Assembly: GCA_023450535.1 (NCBI GenBank)
Contig: JAEXGX010000234.1
Location: 1-10,637 of the forward strand
Direction: 5' to 3'
DNA length: 10,637 bases
DNA from: Pseudomonadota bacterium
GTDB taxonomy: Bacteria; Desulfobacterota; Desulfovibrionia; Desulfovibrionales; Desulfovibrionaceae
Position 1 is the stretch's first letter. Every line of letters starts with the position of its first letter. The position numbers were made by a program, and so were the translations under genes. This document shows positions 7,196 to 10,637 of the stretch, one piece after another. The notes beneath the pieces were generated by a model, which worked only from the letters and a program-made list of their open reading frames with translations, had not been told where the DNA came from and made no database searches.

Positions 7196-8131
7196 TCACC
7201 CTTCGGGAACCAGTATTTCTTCGTCTTCGATCTCCTTTCCTTCCTCTTTCTTTTTTTCCTTGGTAAGTGACAGCATCACAACCCCCACCATAATCAAGGT
7301 GCAAGCAATAATTTTTATGGTGGTGATCGATTCTCCAAGCAGGATCACCCCACAGATGATACTTGTAATCGGTTCAAAGGTCGTCAGAATCGCCGCTGTG
7401 GATGCTCCCACATGCTTGATGCCGATTTGCAGCAGAGAAAGCGCCACTACCGTGCACAAGAGTGAAAAGGCGGTGGAAATGCCCCATGCTTTTGGCGTAA
7501 GTGTCGTCAACGTCAGTTCCCCCACAAGTGTGCCGTATATGCCCATGGCAATGGAACTGACCAGTGCGACATAAAAGGATATTTTGAAAACCGGCTGATT
7601 TTTGAGACCGCTTTTATCAAGGTAAATGATGTAAAAAGCATAGGTTATGCCGGAAACCACCGCGAGTACAAGCCCGAAGAACATACCGCCGTTTACGCCC
7701 TGCGAGGTGTCCACGCCCAAAAAGAAACAGGCGATACCGCATGTCGCGATGAACAGAGACAAAACCTTTTTCAGACCCAGCTTTTCCTTGAAAAACAGAA
7801 CACAACCGAGCGTCACAAACACCGGGTAAATAAAATGTATCGTCGTGGCAATACCCACATCGATGAGGGAGAAGGATATAAAAAGGAGGAGCGTTGTAAG
7901 CGCATTGCCCACGCCCCCCAGTATGACCAGACTTATCAGTTCATTTCTGGTAACATGGAGCGAAATTCGCAACTGCCGCAGAATGAGGAATAACACGGGA
8001 AGACTCAGAACATTTCGCAAAAAGGTCAGGGTCGTCGGGTTACTGCCGCCTTCGCCGTAGGTCATGGGACCAAGCGTAAAGGCAAAGCCGAAGACAACGG
8101 CTGAAAGCATGGTCAAAAGTATGCCTTTCAT
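7196..8131 (-). CDS. EamA-family drug/metabolite transporter (DMT superfamily)
   Basis: A 311-residue inner-membrane protein with about ten hydrophobic helices in two EamA repeats. The repeats cover roughly residues 3-138 and 152-288. Each ends in the typical helix pair: HFIYPVFVTLGCVLFFKEKLGLKKV at 99-123, and LTTFEPITSIICGVILLGESITTIKI at 249-274. A charged cytoplasmic tail (KEKKKEEGKEIEDEE, about 291-305) follows. DMT proteins move small metabolites, most often outward; the substrate cannot be read from sequence. It lies 93 nt downstream of the creatininase gene on the same strand, so co-transcription is likely. Export or uptake of a creatinine-pathway compound is a reasonable guess only. 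The start is the first ATG of the frame, with a modest GAGG 5 nt upstream. Confidence 0.87.
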   Translation of the reverse strand: MKGILLTMLSAVVFGFAFTLGPMTYGEGGSNPTTLTFLRNVLSLPVLFLILRQLRISLHVTRNELISLVILGGVGNALTTLLLFISFSLIDVGIATTIHFIYPVFVTLGCVLFFKEKLGLKKVLSLFIATCGIACFFLGVDTSQGVNGGMFFGLVLAVVSGITYAFYIIYLDKSGLKNQPVFKISFYVALVSSIAMGIYGTLVGELTLTTLTPKAWGISTAFSLLCTVVALSLLQIGIKHVGASTAAILTTFEPITSIICGVILLGESITTIKIIACTLIMVGVVMLSLTKEKKKEEGKEIEDEEILVPEG

Positions 8132-8146
8132 AGCGCCTCACTTCAG

Positions 8147-8175
8147 GCCGCTGCGGGGACAAGCCCCACAGCGGC
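8147..8175 (-). other. Strong intercistronic stem-loop between creatininase and transporter genes
   Basis: GCCGCTG (8147-8153) pairs with CAGCGGC (8169-8175). After one C/A mismatch, GGGG (8155-8158) pairs with CCCC (8164-8167) around ACAAG. On the minus strand it ends about 15 nt before the transporter ATG and is not followed by T residues. It therefore looks like an mRNA-processing or translation-affecting structure rather than a terminator. Confidence 0.5.
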
Positions 8176-8224
8176 GTCTTATTTAGAATAATCTACATTC
8201 GGGATGACTTGTCCGGGCACGGCA

Positions 8225-8980
8225 TTATTTAAACTCGTTTTTGCAGATCTTCTCCAGTTCGGCCAGTACGCTGTCGATAATAAGCTGCCCCCGTGCGGCG
8301 GAAGAGGAGCGGGCAGGAGCGAGAACACCGGTATCAGGCACAGCACCCTTCGGAACAGGGTAAATGTGATAAGGGCAAGGGGTTGCGCCCTGAGCGTCGA
8401 CCATACGATCCTCGTGCACCAGTTCCGGCGCCATGGCCATCATGAGGGAGGTTTCAGTCACAGCGGCGTGCTCAAAGGCCCAGCCGGGAAAAGGAACTTC
8501 GTCAAAAACCTTGCCGATGATATCTTCGGGCATGGGATCCCACCAGTTGGCAATGAGAATCTTTGCCTTATCACCGTATTTCTGGGTCACAAGATCAACC
8601 GCTTCGCACACGAACGCTTCATTTTCAAAGTGGCAGCTCAGCACCAGAATTCTCTTCACGCCGTCCTTAATAAGCTCTTCAAGAATATCAAATGTCAGGT
8701 GAATGAGCGTCTCGCCGGAAAGATCCACAGTTCCGGGAAAAAGCGGGCCGCCGCCGGACAGCGGTTTTGACCGGTAGCCGTAGTTGATGCTCGGAGCCAC
8801 AACTCCGCCAACCCGTTCAGCCAGTCTCTCTGCAAAGCCCTGCGCCAGCACGGTATCGACATTGAGAGGCAGATGCGGGCCGTGTTGCTCACACGCTCCG
8901 ATGGGCAAAATTGTGATGGCGCCATCACCAATCTTCTTGTTGAACTCCATCCAGGTCATTTCGCTCATTTTAATAGCCAT
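8225..8980 (-). CDS. crnA: Creatininase (creatinine amidohydrolase) family enzyme
   Basis: A 251-residue cytoplasmic metal-dependent amidohydrolase, close to the 260 residues of Pseudomonas creatininase, which interconverts creatinine and creatine. From memory of that protein, the metal ligands match as Glu31, His33 and Asp42 (GACEQHGPHLPLNVD), then His117 and Glu119 (SCHFENEAF). The substrate-pocket tryptophans match as Trp147 (ANWWDP) and Trp167 (PFPGWAFEH), with Glu176 in TETS. The diagnostic YGYRSKPLSGGGPLFPGT (67-84) and the CPYHIYPVP segment (202-210) also align. This makes it closer to true creatininase than to the family's ArfB or MftE branches. Phe118 replaces the usual Tyr. The start at 8980 has AGGAG 7 nt upstream; a longer frame to 9058 lacks family similarity. 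It is the first gene of a minus-strand unit with the EamA transporter, and divergent from a CodA-like deaminase. Substrate identity is inferred. Confidence 0.85.
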   Translation of the reverse strand: MAIKMSEMTWMEFNKKIGDGAITILPIGACEQHGPHLPLNVDTVLAQGFAERLAERVGGVVAPSINYGYRSKPLSGGGPLFPGTVDLSGETLIHLTFDILEELIKDGVKRILVLSCHFENEAFVCEAVDLVTQKYGDKAKILIANWWDPMPEDIIGKVFDEVPFPGWAFEHAAVTETSLMMAMAPELVHEDRMVDAQGATPCPYHIYPVPKGAVPDTGVLAPARSSSAARGQLIIDSVLAELEKICKNEFK

Positions 8981-9051
8981 AAAAATTCTCCTATGGTCTC
9001 GGGTTCTGCTTTTCATTCCCCGTCCGGGGCCGCTCTGCCGCCAACTTGAAC

Positions 9052-9098
9052 TGTGCACAATCTAGCTTTGCAGTACCAGGCAAACAATGTACACAATC
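9052..9098 (+). repeat. Two direct TGTRCACAATC boxes, candidate operator
   Basis: TGTGCACAATC (9052-9062) and TGTACACAATC (9088-9098) differ at one position and start 36 bp apart. Each has a palindromic core (TGTGCACA, or TGTACA). They lie between the creatininase start and the large hairpin. This could be a binding site for a dimeric regulator, but chance is not excluded. Confidence 0.35.
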
Positions 9099-9099
9099 A

Positions 9100-9158
9100 A
9101 CAAAAAAGAAGCCTTTTCTTTGTGCAGTTCCGGCACAAAGAAAAGGCTTCTTTTTTGT
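9100..9158. terminator. Perfect 26-bp inverted repeat, bidirectional terminator-like hairpin
   Basis: Arm 9100-9125 is exactly complementary to 9133-9158 around a 7-nt loop (9126-9132). The outer parts are A/T and the inner part mixed (AAGCC/GGCTT). Because the arm begins ACAAAAAAG, each strand ends its hairpin with six T, so it can act as an intrinsic terminator in either direction. It stands between two divergent genes, so it could be an attenuator, an insulator against opposing transcripts, or a relic of an inserted element. Confidence 0.65.
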
Positions 9159-9180
9159 GTATTCCACACCATGCTTTTCA

Positions 9181-9240
9181 TTACTCCGGCGGGCATAGTC
9201 AGCGGCATGAGCTTTTACTGCTTAAGCGCCACCGGAGTAA
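9181..9240 (+). promoter_or_regulatory. Dyad TTACTCCGG...CCGGAGTAA in the deaminase leader
   Basis: TTACTCCGG (9181-9189) and its exact complement CCGGAGTAA (9232-9240) enclose 42 nt. Two further G-C pairs lie inside after one mismatch. The interior can fold a second stem, GAGC against GCUU. It ends 14 nt before the deaminase Shine-Dalgarno. It is either a 5'-leader RNA structure or paired operator half-sites about 51 bp apart. I do not recognise it as a known riboswitch class. Confidence 0.4.
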
Positions 9241-9266
9241 CCCTCGCGACAATCAAGGAGAAAACC

Positions 9267-10532
9267 ATGAAAAGCACTCTGTTCACCAATGTTGCCCTGA
9301 AAGGGCGGGACAACCTCACGGATATCTTTGTGGAAGAAGGAAGATTCAGGCAAATCGGGCCGAGCCTGGCCAATATCGTCAGGGCCGATCGCACGGTGGA
9401 TTTTGACGGCAAACTTGCCGTGCCTCCGTATTGCGACCCGCACATCCATCTGGACTATGTGTTCACAGCCCTCAATCCGGCGGCGGCGAACAAAACAGGC
9501 TCACTGTTTGAAGGTATCCAGCGCTGGAGCGAGACCAAGGGCAATCTGGGCAAAGAAGAGATAAAAGCACGCGCCCGGCAGGCAATGAAACAGGAGATTC
9601 TCACAGGCGTGCAGCATATCCGTACTCATATCGACGTTACGGATCCCAGGCTCACGGCGCTCAAGGCCATGCTGGAGCTGCGCGAAGAAGTGAAAGATAC
9701 CTGTGACCTGCAAATTATCGCCTTCCCGCAGGAGGGGATGTACGCGTACAAAGGCGGGGAAGAACTGGTTGAAGAAGCGCTGAAAATGGGCGCGGATCTT
9801 GTCGGGGCCATTCCCCATTTCGAGTTCACCCGGGAAGACGGCGTGAAAAGCGTTCACAAAGCCTTTGAACTGGCCGTCAAGTATGATAAAATGGTGGATA
9901 TTCACTGTGATGAAACGGATGACGACCAGTCGCGCTTTCTTGAAGTTCTGGCTGCTGAAGCTTATCGAACCGGCATTGCGGAACGGGCTACCGCAAGCCA
10001 TACCTGCGCCATGCACTCTTATAACAACGCTTACGCCTACAAACTCTTTAAACTGCTCGGTATGTCCAAAATCAACTTCATCTCCTGCCCCACGGAAAAC
10101 ATCCATCTTCAGGGACGTTTCGACACGTATCCCAAACGCCGCGGCCTGACCAGAGTCAGGGAACTCTCCGAGGCGGGCCTCAATGTATGCTTTGCCCAGG
10201 ATTCCATGAGCGATCCCTGGTATCCTGTAGGGAATGGAAATCTGATGAACATACTGGATGCAGGCATCCATATAGCACAGATGATGTCTATTGAAGAAAT
10301 AGAAAACGCGCTTGACTTCATTACGGTTAACGGCGCACGAACTCTGAACATTCTCGACCGCTACGGCATTGAGGAAGGCAAGCCGGCCAATTTCATCGTA
10401 CTCAACGCGAAAAGCGGTTTCGAAGCCGTATGCAATCGCGTCTCTGTCGCCTGTTCAATACGTAATGGCGAATTCCTTTTTGAGCGCGCTCCTGAAGTCA
10501 TCACCACTGAAAATTCCCTGCTCAAGGCGTAA
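9267..10532 (+). CDS. CodA-family amidohydrolase: cytosine or creatinine deaminase
   Basis: A 421-residue cytoplasmic metal-dependent deaminase. It aligns with E. coli cytosine deaminase (427 residues) along nearly its whole length, for example GSLFEGIQRWSE, TALKAMLELREEV, VGAIPHFEFTRE and NIHLQGRFDTYPKRRG. Catalytic positions are His59 and His61 (DPHIHLD), Gln155 (AFPQEG), His213, Glu216 (IHCDETDD), His245 (TASHTCAMHSYN) and Asp312 (AQDSMSDPWYP). The residue matching E. coli Asp314 is Ser313, and the preceding His is Gln. Bacterial creatinine deaminases (creatinine to N-methylhydantoin plus ammonia) belong to this same lineage. The divergent creatininase makes that activity plausible, but cytosine, isocytosine or another ring substrate is equally open, so no symbol is given. 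The start at 9267 has AAGGAG 6 nt upstream. The frame extends to 9087, but that part crosses the leader hairpin and is not family-like. Confidence 0.87.
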   Translation: MKSTLFTNVALKGRDNLTDIFVEEGRFRQIGPSLANIVRADRTVDFDGKLAVPPYCDPHIHLDYVFTALNPAAANKTGSLFEGIQRWSETKGNLGKEEIKARARQAMKQEILTGVQHIRTHIDVTDPRLTALKAMLELREEVKDTCDLQIIAFPQEGMYAYKGGEELVEEALKMGADLVGAIPHFEFTREDGVKSVHKAFELAVKYDKMVDIHCDETDDDQSRFLEVLAAEAYRTGIAERATASHTCAMHSYNNAYAYKLFKLLGMSKINFISCPTENIHLQGRFDTYPKRRGLTRVRELSEAGLNVCFAQDSMSDPWYPVGNGNLMNILDAGIHIAQMMSIEEIENALDFITVNGARTLNILDRYGIEEGKPANFIVLNAKSGFEAVCNRVSVACSIRNGEFLFERAPEVITTENSLLKA

Positions 10533-10534
10533 TG

Positions 10535-10552
10535 CAAGGGAAAAAGCCCTTG
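10535..10552 (+). other. Stem-loop directly after the deaminase stop
   Basis: CAAGGG (10535-10540) pairs with CCCTTG (10547-10552) around AAAAAG, two bases after the stop codon. No T-run follows. It may be part of a multi-hairpin 3' end with the elements at 10568-10612. Confidence 0.4.
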
Positions 10553-10567
10553 AGAGTGTCGAAAAAC

Positions 10568-10612
10568 CGGGGCTCTGCCCCGCACCCCGCCGGGGGAGAT
10601 AATCTCCCCCGG
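10568..10612. repeat. Tandem GC-rich hairpins, probable REP-like intergenic repeat or terminator
   Basis: CGGGGC (10568-10573) pairs with GCCCCG (10577-10582) around TCT. CCGGGGGAGA (10590-10599) pairs perfectly with TCTCCCCCGG (10603-10612) around TAA. The second is very stable, but it is followed by GGCCCCC and then AT-rich sequence, not a T-run. The style resembles dispersed GC-rich intergenic repeats of Desulfovibrio genomes (recollection, not tested). Confidence 0.45.
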
Positions 10613-10637
10613 GGCCCCCATAATTATAACATAGTGT

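Larger units (their letters stand above)
8981..9266. promoter_or_regulatory. Divergent control region between creatininase and deaminase genes
   Basis: This 286-nt gap must hold the promoters for both genes. It contains two TGTRCACAATC boxes (9052-9062, 9088-9098), a 26-bp perfect inverted repeat (9100-9158) and a 9-bp dyad (9181-9240). No strong sigma70 pair is evident on either strand. The Shine-Dalgarno sites are AGGAG upstream of 8980 on minus and AAGGAG (9255-9260) on plus. The PucR protein encoded nearby is the natural candidate regulator. Confidence 0.55.

Noticed and set aside
8204..8770. 188-codon plus-strand frame
   Set aside because: It lies opposite the well-supported creatininase and shows no recognisable family or ribosome site.
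9100..9158. CRISPR-like or transposon terminal repeats
   Set aside because: There is only a single inverted pair with a 7-nt loop, no spacers, no transposase, and no target duplications that I can see.
9087..9266. Sixty-residue N-terminal extension of the deaminase
   Set aside because: It would translate through the 26-bp hairpin and is not seen in CodA; the ATG at 9267 has a good AAGGAG site and gives the normal family length.
9159..9266. Known riboswitch upstream of the deaminase
   Set aside because: The leader folds, but I cannot match it to the guanidine, purine, fluoride or other conserved cores I know, so it is reported only as an unexplained structure.

Overview
The window is a moderately GC-rich bacterial chromosome segment. 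It suggests a Desulfovibrio-like sulfate reducer (Desulfovibrionaceae), possibly gut-associated. That placement is inference: it rests on gene content, the style of the alpha-glucan phosphorylase and the type of intergenic repeats, and there is no rRNA or other direct marker.

Left part, 1-5743 (housekeeping). The plus strand carries the C-terminal part of an alpha-glucan phosphorylase, whose reading frame is open to the left edge and whose first ~95 visible residues look like the tail of a glycosyltransferase fused upstream. A 304-nt structured non-coding gap follows, then a RimJ/RimL-type GNAT acetyltransferase. Next comes a 46-residue single-pass membrane protein on the minus strand with its own Shine-Dalgarno site, promoter candidate and terminator. 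The last gene here is a TRAM/[4Fe-4S] RlmD-type 23S rRNA uracil-C5 methyltransferase.

Right part, 5744-10637 (accessory metabolism). A PucR-type regulator on plus converges on a two-gene minus-strand unit: an EamA transporter preceded by a creatininase with the metal ligands and tryptophans of true creatininases. Divergent from the creatininase is a CodA-family deaminase with a serine where E. coli CodA has Asp314. Read together, this is a candidate creatinine (or cyclic guanidine/pyrimidine) nitrogen-scavenging locus. Creatininase would interconvert creatinine and creatine, the deaminase would release ammonia from creatinine or cytosine, EamA would move a substrate or product, and PucR would regulate. 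No creatinase, hydantoinase or permease is visible, so the pathway would have to continue outside the window.

The 286-nt region between creatininase and deaminase is the most unusual non-coding stretch. It has a 26-bp perfect inverted repeat with poly-T on both strands, a second 9-bp dyad just before the deaminase Shine-Dalgarno site, and two near-identical TGTRCACAATC boxes. Related palindromic repeats lie at 2857-3082 and 5853-5906, and a run of GC-rich hairpins follows the deaminase. No tRNA, rRNA, CRISPR array or transposase was found.
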